Position numbers and translations under genes: made by a program | Shown: one piece after another, positions 24,801-31,406 of the stretch | Layout: each line of letters begins with the position of its first letter | Numbering within the stretch: position 1 is the first letter of the stretch | Origin: Calditrichota bacterium | GTDB taxonomy: Bacteria > Electryoneota > AABM5-125-24 > Hatepunaeales > Hatepunaeaceae | Assembly (NCBI GenBank): GCA_018644935.1 | Contig: JABGPL010000010.1 | Location: forward strand, 1-40,029 | Length of the DNA stretch: 40,029 nucleotides | Direction of reading: 5' to 3' | Notes under the pieces: generated by a model | The model's database searches: none | Told to the model about the DNA's origin: nothing | Seen by the model: only the letters and a program-made list of their open reading frames with translations

Positions 24801-25400
24801 TTACTCCTGATCAAGGGGTATAATTTCAAGTCCATTATAATAATTCATAGCTGGTATAAAACCAACATTTAAAATATGGTCAACTGCTTTGGCGGCAATT
24901 TCAATCACCTTATCAACATCTCTGTTGATTGAACTAGGGATTTTAGAAAGCACCTGTTTTGCCAGATCGGGGATCTCATGATTCAGTCTTATGCCAATCT
25001 TCAGTCGCTGGATTTTATCACTTCCCGTTCTGAGAATAATATCGTCCATCCCCCGATGTCCTCCGGATGTTCCGGCACTACGCAACCTGATCCTTCCAAA
25101 TGGTAAATCATGATCGTCAAAAATCACTAACACATTCTTCTGCGGGATTTTGTAGTATTGTATCCAACCAGCTACCACTGTTCCCGACCTGTTCATAAAA
25201 CCAGTCGGAAACAATAATACATACTTCTTGCCTTTTTCTATTATCTCGGCTGAGTGGAATTCACCCTTTCCAGGACGAAGTTGAACGCCATACGTGCTGG
25301 CAATTTCATTTACCGCTCGAACCCCAATATTATGCCAGGTATTCTCATAGCGTTGTCCGGGATTTCCCAATCCCACAATCAAGTGAACATTATCTGACAT
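24801..25400 (-). CDS. pth: Peptidyl-tRNA hydrolase
   Basis: 199 residues, standard length. Key motifs: VGLGNPGQRYENTWHNIG with the catalytic His (family T-R-H-N; here T-W-H-N), FMNRSG (substrate Asn), VIFDDHDLPFGRIRLR (catalytic Asp) and GTSGGHRGMDDI. In the last, the family usually has G-G-H-N-G; the Asn that helps orient tRNA is Arg here. Pth frees tRNA from prematurely released peptidyl-tRNA. It follows rplY directly on the same strand, the common ctc-pth pairing. Confidence 0.95.
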   Translation of the reverse strand: MSDNVHLIVGLGNPGQRYENTWHNIGVRAVNEIASTYGVQLRPGKGEFHSAEIIEKGKKYVLLFPTGFMNRSGTVVAGWIQYYKIPQKNVLVIFDDHDLPFGRIRLRSAGTSGGHRGMDDIILRTGSDKIQRLKIGIRLNHEIPDLAKQVLSKIPSSINRDVDKVIEIAAKAVDHILNVGFIPAMNYYNGLEIIPLDQE

Positions 25401-25427
25401 ATTCTTATAGATTTACAATACTTATTG

Positions 25428-26075
25428 TTAATCTTTTTTATCCTTGTCTTCGCCTTCTTCACCTTCTTCACCCTCTTCACCTTCTTCACCCTCTTCGCCT
25501 TCTTCCTCATCGATCAGGTCTTTAATTACTGCCGGCTCTACAACGAGAGCTACAACAACTTGTGCACCGGTGATGAAAGTATAAGCAGGAAAATCAAGTG
25601 CGCTAACATGAATTGCATCTCCAATATCAAGCTCTTCCACATCAATTTCTATACTCGATGGGATATCCTTTGGCAGACATTCAATTTCAAGTTCTTTAGC
25701 AGCATGCTGAAGGATACCACCTCCAGTCTTTACGCCCTCGGGTACTCCAAGAAGGACAACAGGAACGGAAAGCTTGACTTTAGTTCCTCGTTGAATCCCA
25801 AGAAAATCTACATGTAGAATCTCATTGGTGACGGGATCTCGTTGCAAATCCCTAATCAAACATTCTCGGGGTTTCAGACCATCAACATGCAATTCAATCA
25901 GACTTGGCTTGGTTTTTAACAGTAACTTAAAAGTTGTCAAGTCAATTGACAATGGGACATTTTCCTTCCCTGTGAAATAGAACACTCCGGGAATTTGATC
26001 TATCATTCTAAGCCGTCTTGCGAATCCTTTTCCGAAGTCGCTTCGGGGCTGTGCATTTAAAAGATTATCACTCAT
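25428..26075 (-). CDS. rplY: Ribosomal protein bL25 / general stress protein CTC (long form)
   Basis: 215 residues: an N-terminal bL25 5S-rRNA-binding domain (about 8-95; GKGFARRLRMIDQIPGVFY, LRDLQRDPVTNEILHVDFL, split) and a C-terminal TL5/CTC beta-domain (about 100-185; VPVVLLGVPEGVKTGGGILQ, IEIDVEELDIGDAIHV). The end is an acidic tail of G-E-E repeats (six units, 9-bp DNA period) followed by DKDKKD. bL25/CTC binds 5S rRNA. It lies between prs and pth, the conserved prs-ctc-pth order. A hairpin with a T-tract precedes it (26089-26110). Confidence 0.95.
   Translation of the reverse strand: MSDNLLNAQPRSDFGKGFARRLRMIDQIPGVFYFTGKENVPLSIDLTTFKLLLKTKPSLIELHVDGLKPRECLIRDLQRDPVTNEILHVDFLGIQRGTKVKLSVPVVLLGVPEGVKTGGGILQHAAKELEIECLPKDIPSSIEIDVEELDIGDAIHVSALDFPAYTFITGAQVVVALVVEPAVIKDLIDEEEGEEGEEGEEGEEGEEGEDKDKKD
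25449..25508 (-). repeat. 9-bp tandem repeat in rplY tail
   Basis: Plus-strand CTTCTTCAC / CTCTTCACC-type 9-mers encode six G-E-E units in the bL25 tail. The period is a multiple of three, so length changes would stay in frame. Confidence 0.88.
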
Positions 26076-26088
26076 TTAATTAAATCCT

Positions 26089-26110
26089 AAAAAAGCCGCA
26101 CTGGAGCGGC
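26089..26110 (-). terminator. Hairpin with T-tract between prs and rplY
   Basis: On the minus strand GCCGC-TCCAGT-GCGGC is followed at once by TTTTTT. The stem is 5 bp, extendable by G.T and A-T at the foot. It could end the upstream prs transcript or act as a partial attenuator before rplY. Confidence 0.6.
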
Positions 26111-26143
26111 CTGTTCTCACCTTTTGTAAAGATGAATTTGTCT

Positions 26144-27070
26144 TTAGATAAAGAGAACGCTTAGCGATTCTCCATAATGAATTCGTCTGATCGCCTCTCC
26201 GAACACTTCAGCCGTAGACAGGACGTTAAACAATCCTGATTCCTCAGCCTTTTTGTGCAATGGAACTGTGTCAGAAACAACGAATTCTTCAATGTTTGCC
26301 TTCCTGATTCTCTCGACTGCCTCTCCGGATAAAATCGGATGAGTACAAGCAGCCCGGATCGTCCGGCAACCACTTTCCCGAAGGGTTTCTATACACTTCA
26401 CCAGCGTACCAGCAGTATCAACCATGTCGTCGATAATAAGAATATCTTTACCTTCAACCTCACCAATGAGGTTCATTACCTCGGCAACATTTGGTTTACT
26501 TCTTCTCTTATCAATGAACGCAATGCTTGCACCCAGTCTTTGGGCGTAAGAACGCGCCATTGCGATTCCGCCAACATCAGGACTGACAACTGTCAAGTTA
26601 TCCCCGGCTATTGAACGGAAGTGTTTTGTAAATAAATATGACGAGTAGAGATGATCAACCGGGACATCAAAAAATCCTTGAATTTGCGCGGTATGCAGAT
26701 CCATCGTCAATATTCGATCAGCCGAAGCTGCTTGAATCAAATTTGCAACTAACCGTGAGGTGATCGCGACTCGCGGTTTATCTTTTCGGTCCTGCCGCGC
26801 GTATCCATAATATGGAATTACAGCAGTTATCCGCGCCGCTGAAGCTCGACGAGCAGCGTCTATCATAATGAGGAGTTCCATAAGGTTGTCCGCTGAGGGA
26901 TGTGTTGGTTGTAATAAAAACACATCTTTCCCACGAATGTTCTCAAGGAACATTACCCAGAACTCACCATCAGAAAAACGACGACGCTCAATCTCTCCAA
27001 CTTCTATCCCGAGATAGGCTGCAATACGATTAGCCAGTTCAGGATGGGCTGAGCCACTGAACAGTTTCAT
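26144..27070 (-). CDS. prs: Ribose-phosphate pyrophosphokinase
   Basis: 308 residues from ATG 27070, where the family N-terminus begins (MKLFSGSAHPELANRIA); an ATG at 27088 adds six residues. Motifs: GYARQDRKDKPRVAITSRLVA (ATP/flexible loop region), MDLHTAQIQGFFDVPVDHL (split), VVSPDVGGIAMARSYA, and the PRPP loop DILIIDDMVDTAGTL. The enzyme makes PRPP from ribose 5-phosphate and ATP for nucleotide, His and Trp synthesis. It lies between tRNA-Gln and rplY in the conserved spoVG-prs-ctc-pth order. Confidence 0.98.
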   Translation of the reverse strand: MKLFSGSAHPELANRIAAYLGIEVGEIERRRFSDGEFWVMFLENIRGKDVFLLQPTHPSADNLMELLIMIDAARRASAARITAVIPYYGYARQDRKDKPRVAITSRLVANLIQAASADRILTMDLHTAQIQGFFDVPVDHLYSSYLFTKHFRSIAGDNLTVVSPDVGGIAMARSYAQRLGASIAFIDKRRSKPNVAEVMNLIGEVEGKDILIIDDMVDTAGTLVKCIETLRESGCRTIRAACTHPILSGEAVERIRKANIEEFVVSDTVPLHKKAEESGLFNVLSTAEVFGEAIRRIHYGESLSVLFI

Positions 27071-27106
27071 TTCCGCCCAAGGTAGCATATTATTTGATTT
27101 ATTCTG

Positions 27107-27178
27107 CTGGGGCGGAAGGACTCGAACCTTCGGATGCGGGGACCAAAACCCCGTGCCTTGCCACTTGGCTACGCCCCA
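27107..27178 (-). tRNA. tRNA-Gln (anticodon TTG)
   Basis: A 72-nt cloverleaf on the minus strand. The acceptor TGGGGCG / CGCCCCA is fully paired, the discriminator is G as expected for Gln, the D arm is GCC..GGC, the anticodon stem is CGGGG / CCCCG with loop TTTTGGT (anticodon TTG), and the T arm is GAAGG-TTCGAGT-CCTTC. CCA is not encoded. It lies between spoVG and prs, 36 bp before the prs start, and may be cotranscribed. Confidence 0.97.
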
Positions 27179-27231
27179 GTCAAGTTATCGAAACTTTGTT
27201 TGATTTCCTACTGCACTACAGAAAAGAAATA

Positions 27232-27501
27232 TCAAGCTGTGGCTTCTTCTTCCATGCATCTTTGATATTCATTAAGTATCAGCTTTTCCATTCTTTGCCG
27301 GAAATCGTTACTGATCGGGTGAGCAATATCTTTGTACGCGCCATCAACCATCTTTCGGGACGGCATGCAGACGAATAATCCACTCTTTCCCTGGATTACC
27401 TTCAGTCCGCGAACAACAAAGACATCATCGAATGTGATATTGACGAAAGCCTTAAGCTTGTCTTCACCACGAACATTAATGTTTATTTCAGTTATTTCCA
27501 T
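27232..27501 (-). CDS. spoVG: SpoVG-family RNA/DNA-binding regulator
   Basis: 89 residues from ATG 27501, chosen because AGGAGGT stands five bases upstream; an upstream ATG at 27540 precedes that site. The sequence is a typical SpoVG: MEITEININ start, KAFVNITFDDVFVVRGLKVI, GLFVCMPSRK and DIAHPISNDFRQRME. SpoVG proteins bind nucleic acids and act as broad post-transcriptional or transcriptional regulators, also in non-sporulating bacteria. It follows ispE and precedes tRNA-Gln/prs, a conserved arrangement. Confidence 0.96.
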   Translation of the reverse strand: MEITEININVRGEDKLKAFVNITFDDVFVVRGLKVIQGKSGLFVCMPSRKMVDGAYKDIAHPISNDFRQRMEKLILNEYQRCMEEEATA

Positions 27502-27645
27502 CGCACCTCCTGCGCGTTCCTCGATGATTCTTTTCCGCATTGAAACGCTGAGGATTAAAAATGACCAATAATTTGCCGGTATTGGTACTAATCACTCTGC
27601 TACGGTTTAGAACGACTGTTAAAAAATCTGCATCTTGATTAAAAA

Positions 27646-28584
27646 TTACAAAGGTCGACAGATAAAACACGACCAGGAATCAAGCCACTCGAAGGCTAAA
27701 GCCTTTTCTGCTGCGCGTTTCCCCATGATTGCATATATTGCAGATCCGCTACCCGAAAGCCCTGCAAAAAGTGCACCTGCCTGTTTTAAATCAAGGCATG
27801 CACTATTTAATTCCGGGTATTTTTTGAACACAGGTAACTCAAAATCATTACCCATTTCCCCGGTTGGAATCCCACCATTATATGCCAGGAAATCACGAAT
27901 CAGCAATTTAATGTTTAAATTCTCAAATGTCAAGGACTGATCAAGTGTTCTATAAGCCAGAGACGTTGAAATCTCAAAATTCGGAAAAATCACAAGCACC
28001 GTTAAATCTGAAGCTAATCCTTCTGAGGAAGATAAAATTTCCCCGACTCCCTGTACGAGTGATGAACTGTCAGGACCCATAAAAAAAGGAACATCTGATC
28101 CCAATCTTGCAGCTATCTTTAGTAACTGTGGGTCTTTTTCGTCTACACCGTATATTTTTGCCAACCCCAGCAACACTGACGCAGCATCACTGCTCCCACC
28201 CCCCAATCCGGCACCAACGGGTATCTGTTTTTCAAGCTTAATTCTGATATGTAATTCAGGGCAAAAATGCTCCTGAAATGCAACCCCTGCTTTTACGCAC
28301 AGGTTATCACCCGGATCCGTCGTTAATTCCGGACCGGAATACTCAATTCCGGTTTTAGCGGTAATCAGGTTTTTATCAGCTATTCCACCCCGTTCATCCA
28401 ACCTTTCAATCACGATTTTATCGCAAAGAGAGATCCCCTGCATAATCGAAACGAGATTATGATACCCGTCGGGACGCTTCCCGATTATTCTCAAGCCCAC
28501 ATTAATCTTTGCAGGAGCCGGAATTATAATCGAATCCTGAGATTGGCAAATCTCAAAGTATGAATCTACAGCATCAACTATCAT
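27646..28584 (-). CDS. ispE: 4-diphosphocytidyl-2-C-methyl-D-erythritol kinase
   Basis: 312 residues, a GHMP-kinase family member. PAPAKINVGLRIIGKRPDGYHNL (split: PAPAKINVGL, KRPDGYHNL) is the IspE N-terminal signature; the ATP-binding PVGAGLGGGSSDAAS is at about 122-136; GLSGSGSAIYAI is motif 3. IspE phosphorylates CDP-methylerythritol in the MEP isoprenoid pathway. About 20 residues precede the usual start, but no other start codon lies between ATG 28584 and the conserved motif. It heads the ispE-spoVG-tRNA-prs-rplY-pth-rpsF run on the minus strand. Confidence 0.97.
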   Translation of the reverse strand: MIVDAVDSYFEICQSQDSIIIPAPAKINVGLRIIGKRPDGYHNLVSIMQGISLCDKIVIERLDERGGIADKNLITAKTGIEYSGPELTTDPGDNLCVKAGVAFQEHFCPELHIRIKLEKQIPVGAGLGGGSSDAASVLLGLAKIYGVDEKDPQLLKIAARLGSDVPFFMGPDSSSLVQGVGEILSSSEGLASDLTVLVIFPNFEISTSLAYRTLDQSLTFENLNIKLLIRDFLAYNGGIPTGEMGNDFELPVFKKYPELNSACLDLKQAGALFAGLSGSGSAIYAIMGKRAAEKALAFEWLDSWSCFICRPL

Positions 28585-28679
28585 TTCACATTTACCAATT
28601 TCCGTGTCTCTTCAAATTCGGTAACAATCGGATCACCCATATTACAACAATACTCGAAAGTATTTTCGTATAATTTACC

Positions 28680-28744
28680 GGAGTAGCGAAGCTTGCTTCG
28701 CGCTATAAATTTTTAGAAAGGCGCGAAGCAAGCTTCGCTACTCC
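28680..28744. repeat. Perfect 24-bp inverted pair of GTAG-foot elements
   Basis: Arms 28680-28703 and 28721-28744 are exact reverse complements with a 17-bp A/T-rich loop. Each arm contains GTAG followed by its own small hairpin CGAAGC-TT-GCTTCG. It therefore combines two GTAG elements head to head, like a REP pair (BIME). It lies in the 530-bp gap upstream of ispE. Confidence 0.92.
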
Positions 28745-28914
28745 TGAGATTGAACACAAATAATCTATCGCAAACGAAAATTATTCCAAGCACTGATATA
28801 TAATGATAAAGCATTCTGAACTGGAATAACAGTGATGGAAAGGATTCATTTTCACTATCCAGATTTCTTAGGCGGATAGCACAAGATTATTCAAAATCAC
28901 TACAAGCGATGGAA

Positions 28915-28941
28915 GTAGGATAGGCATTCCTGCCTGTCCAT
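28915..28941 (+). repeat. GTAG-foot hairpin identical to the sulfur-operon copy
   Basis: GTAG, GATAGGCA, loop TTCC, TGCCTGTC, then CAT: a 27-bp exact match (opposite orientation) to 7852-7878. Similarity continues beyond as CACGCGTTGCGTG versus CCGCAAAGCGCG, so the repeat unit is about 45-50 bp. Confidence 0.9.
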
Positions 28942-28979
28942 CACGCGTTGCGTGATTCGATTGTCTAAAGATGTGTTTC

Positions 28980-29061
28980 GAGGAAACCGGACTACGACTC
29001 AACCACGTTGGAGCGTGGGAGCGAGAAGACATCGTCCGTACAGACGCAATGCCTTGTGTCT
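28980..29061. repeat. Mosaic of three repeat modules in the ispE upstream gap
   Basis: In order: AGGAAACCGGACTAC (minus strand GTAG plus TCCGGTTTCC; compare 31143-31157); CGTTGGAGCGTGGGAGCGAG (29006-29025, exact reverse complement of 20409-20428); and GTAC plus hairpin AGACGCA-ATGCCT-TGTGTCT (29038-29061, inverted relative at 30978-31001). With 28680-28744 and 28915-28941, these account for most recognisable content of the 28585-29114 gap; no gene is seen there. Confidence 0.8.
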
Positions 29062-29114
29062 CTTTTAGTGAAGTAGCTTTGCTTCCTCGAAGCCGGGTTT
29101 AGTTCCAAAATAAC

Positions 29115-30842
29115 TTATTTCACCACGTTGAGCATTTGTTGTGAATCAAACGCTCCGGTTTGCATCTGAAGAATATAGCTTCCTGATGGATAAGTCGAGA
29201 CATCTATTGGATGCGATGAAACCCCAGCCGGTATCACGCCCTTGAAAATCAACCTCCCTTGCAGGTCGAAAAACATGAGTTGTTTATTATTGACTAATGG
29301 TGAGAGAAAGGAAATTGTAGTCGCCCCATTGGTCGGGTTGGGAAAGAGCGAGTATTCGATTATGCCCGGAGCCAGAGGTTGATCTACGCCACGAATTGTG
29401 AGCGGGATTCCCAATTCGCCGTCGCGGTTGATGTGTTGAAGGTATCTGCTTATCTTGAAGATGGCACCACCGTGACAATCGGTAATAACGTTCGAAACGC
29501 TCCATCCCCGTCGATCAAACAGCATTACCCCTTCATCAGCCCACTGTCTGTTTCCTTGCATGTCTATTCGCTGGCAATAGAGGGCACCCCGCCTAATACT
29601 ATCTGGCCGTGCAGCACGCCAGCCATAGATTACCGATTGAAATGATGTAACTCCTGTCAAAGTAAAACAAATTGAATCAACATCGTTTACAGTTAAACCT
29701 GGCCAATCCCACACTAAATCTCCAGTCAAATTGACAGCTTGAACCAGTGAATGGGGCTCTTCATCAGTATTTCCATTCCAATTGACAAAGAAAATAGAGT
29801 CCGACGCCTGGGTAAGATAGTTATATTTAAGGTACGATCCATCTCTGTAATGAACATCCTTAACAACCACACCATTGCCGTCGCCAAATAACAGATCACC
29901 GTTCTGGTCGAGTCTGAACACCCTGACCTGAAGCCTTTCATTTTGGGCTGCCTGACCGCTGAATAGCACTCCCCCGTGATTATCTGGCACTGCCTCACCG
30001 ATAAACAGATAAGAATTCAACTCATAGAGAACGCCCGTATCGCCCCACAGTTTTTCACCATCATTGGATATGCGCTGACCGCCAATGATTCGGACTTGAG
30101 TACCACCTTGGTGGTAAACCATAATAACTCCTCCTGCACCGTCAGAAACCAGTTTTCCGCCAATTTCATGCGTATTGGCCGGACCGTCAACATCAGGCAG
30201 AACCTCAACGCCGTTGTCACCCCAGAGCGATTCTCCGTCTGATGACAATCGCTGGGCTCGGAAAGACTGTCTTTCCAAAATACGGTTACCCCCCCCGACA
30301 ATTCTGTAGGAATCCTCTTTCCATAGTATGATTAACCCGCCCTCGCCATCGCTTTCTGCTCCGATCATATCCGTATAGGTCACCTCATCTCGTAACCTTG
30401 TGTCAGAAACGGATACCCCGGAATCGGGCCACATCAGCTCGCCCTCTAAGCTCACTTTTTGTGCGCGTATTTCCCATAACGTGTCCTCATCGTTATGGTG
30501 CTCAGCAAATAGAACCGCTATAAGATATCCCGGCTCAGGACAGACATAAGGACCCAAAGCCCGGTCGATATCGACTCCCGGCATAAAGGTAACCCACCTA
30601 TCCCAGCCGAGTTCACCGCCTCTGTTTATGTGAGTGCAATAGGTGCGACTGTAATCCTCGCCGGTACCGATTATGAATGCGCCACCAAGACTATCCGTGG
30701 TTACCACATATCCATGCGGGATATCCGGAAGGTTAAGGGCTTCGGATGGGTCTTGAGACCATTGGGTCCAGCCGATCCCGGTTAGCGCAAACATCAGCAA
30801 CAAAACAGCAGGTGTAAATGTCTTTAACATTTTAAGTTCCAT
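29115..30842 (-). CDS. Secreted protein with T9SS type A sorting tail, repeat-rich propeller-like body
   Basis: 575 residues. Signal peptide MLKTFTPAVLLLMFALTGIG; ATG 30842 or the second ATG at 30830, which has GGA upstream, could be used. The body has recurring DGEGGLIILW / DGAGGVIMVY / DNHGGVLFSG units, each followed by a 'QR.S.DGE.LWGD.GV' strand, suggesting a beta-propeller built from about eight repeats. The last 80 residues are a T9SS type A tail (YSLFPNPTNGATTIS, FFDLQGRLIF, YPSGSYILQM, terminal NVVK). A 16-residue relic of a nearly identical tail lies just upstream of this gene (30849-30899). Substrate or ligand unknown. Confidence 0.85.
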   Translation of the reverse strand: MELKMLKTFTPAVLLLMFALTGIGWTQWSQDPSEALNLPDIPHGYVVTTDSLGGAFIIGTGEDYSRTYCTHINRGGELGWDRWVTFMPGVDIDRALGPYVCPEPGYLIAVLFAEHHNDEDTLWEIRAQKVSLEGELMWPDSGVSVSDTRLRDEVTYTDMIGAESDGEGGLIILWKEDSYRIVGGGNRILERQSFRAQRLSSDGESLWGDNGVEVLPDVDGPANTHEIGGKLVSDGAGGVIMVYHQGGTQVRIIGGQRISNDGEKLWGDTGVLYELNSYLFIGEAVPDNHGGVLFSGQAAQNERLQVRVFRLDQNGDLLFGDGNGVVVKDVHYRDGSYLKYNYLTQASDSIFFVNWNGNTDEEPHSLVQAVNLTGDLVWDWPGLTVNDVDSICFTLTGVTSFQSVIYGWRAARPDSIRRGALYCQRIDMQGNRQWADEGVMLFDRRGWSVSNVITDCHGGAIFKISRYLQHINRDGELGIPLTIRGVDQPLAPGIIEYSLFPNPTNGATTISFLSPLVNNKQLMFFDLQGRLIFKGVIPAGVSSHPIDVSTYPSGSYILQMQTGAFDSQQMLNVVK

Positions 30843-30848
30843 AATATC

Positions 30849-30899
30849 TTATTTCAGCACGTTGAGCATTTGATTGGACTCGAACGCATCGGATTGAAT
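30849..30899 (-). pseudogene. Orphan C-terminal end of a T9SS sorting tail
   Basis: Minus-strand translation gives IQSDAFESNQMLNVLK and then TAA, matching the end of the 575-aa neighbour (MQTGAFDSQQMLNVVK). Upstream (30900 onward) the coding sequence stops abruptly at repeat DNA. The open LVIVD-protein gene ends on the other side of that repeat block (31397), on the same strand, so this fragment may be its severed tail, or it may be the remains of a deleted paralogue. Confidence 0.75.
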
Positions 30900-30913
30900 T
30901 TACAAATCCACGA

Positions 30914-31001
30914 CCGCAAGGGATCGCGGCTACGAGACTGACCAAATACGTCGCGGCTCTTGCATTAAATCCAGAGGAGATACAAAGCATTGCGTCTGTA
31001 C
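30914..31001 (-). repeat. Two hairpin repeats (GTAG-CCGCGATC and GTAC-AGACGCA types)
   Basis: Minus strand at 30933-30914: GTAG then CCGC-GATCCCTT-GCGG, the same element as in the 81-bp array. Minus strand at 31001-30978: GTAC then AGACGCA-ATGCTT-TGTATCT, an inverted relative of 29038-29061. They fill part of the 554-bp gene-free block 30843-31396. Confidence 0.85.
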
Positions 31002-31098
31002 AATCCTATTTATTGTTCCACCAAAACATAAAAATCCCACCTTGTGAGAGCGAATGACAACATGATAAGACAATCAATCTGATATACAGTTTAGTAAA

Positions 31099-31157
31099 CC
31101 CCGGTTTCTGTTCCTTTCTGTCACCGCAGCAAGCCGATTACAAGGAAACCGGGCTAC
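31099..31157. repeat. Long inverted repeat around CCCCGGTTT / AAACCGGG
   Basis: CCCCGGTTT (31099-31107) pairs with AAACCGGG (31146-31153), the latter running into CTAC (GTAG on the minus strand, 31154-31157). This is the same AGGAAACCGG-x-CTAC module seen at 28980. It lies directly before the 81-bp array. Confidence 0.7.
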
Positions 31158-31163
31158 GGTGCT

Positions 31164-31406
31164 GATCGTTAGGTTGACATAGCAATTTGATCGAGATAGG
31201 AATTTATAAAATCCACGACCGCAAGGGATCGCGGCTACGATGTTGATCATTAGGTTGACATCAGCGATATGATCGAGATAGGAATTTATAAACCCACGAC
31301 CGCAAGGGATCGCGGCTACGATGTTGATCAATAGGTTGACGTCAGCAATATGATCGAGACAGGAATTTATAAACCCACGACCGCAAGGGATCGCGGCTAC
31401 GGTGCT
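31164..31406 (-). repeat. Tandem 81-bp repeat array ending inside the LVIVD gene
   Basis: Three units start at 31164, 31245 and 31326 (GATC-x-x-TAGGTTGACAT-like opening) with few differences. Each ends in the hairpin GTAG-CCGCGATCCCTTGCGG on the minus strand (31219-31238, 31300-31319, 31381-31400). The last copy of the foot overlaps the stop codon of the LVIVD gene (31397-31399). Because 81 is divisible by three, a spurious minus-strand reading frame with 27-residue repeats runs through it. Confidence 0.92.

Noticed and set aside
25425..25817. Plus-strand open frame with F/T/L-rich start
   Set aside because: It is the antisense shadow of the G-E-E repeat tail and body of rplY.
31074..31331. 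Minus-strand open frame of 85 codons with 27-residue internal repeats
   Set aside because: It is a by-product of the 81-bp DNA repeat (27 codons exactly) and has no ribosome-binding site or family resemblance.
31164..31406. CRISPR array in the 81-bp repeats
   Set aside because: The sequence between hairpins is itself repeated, not unique.
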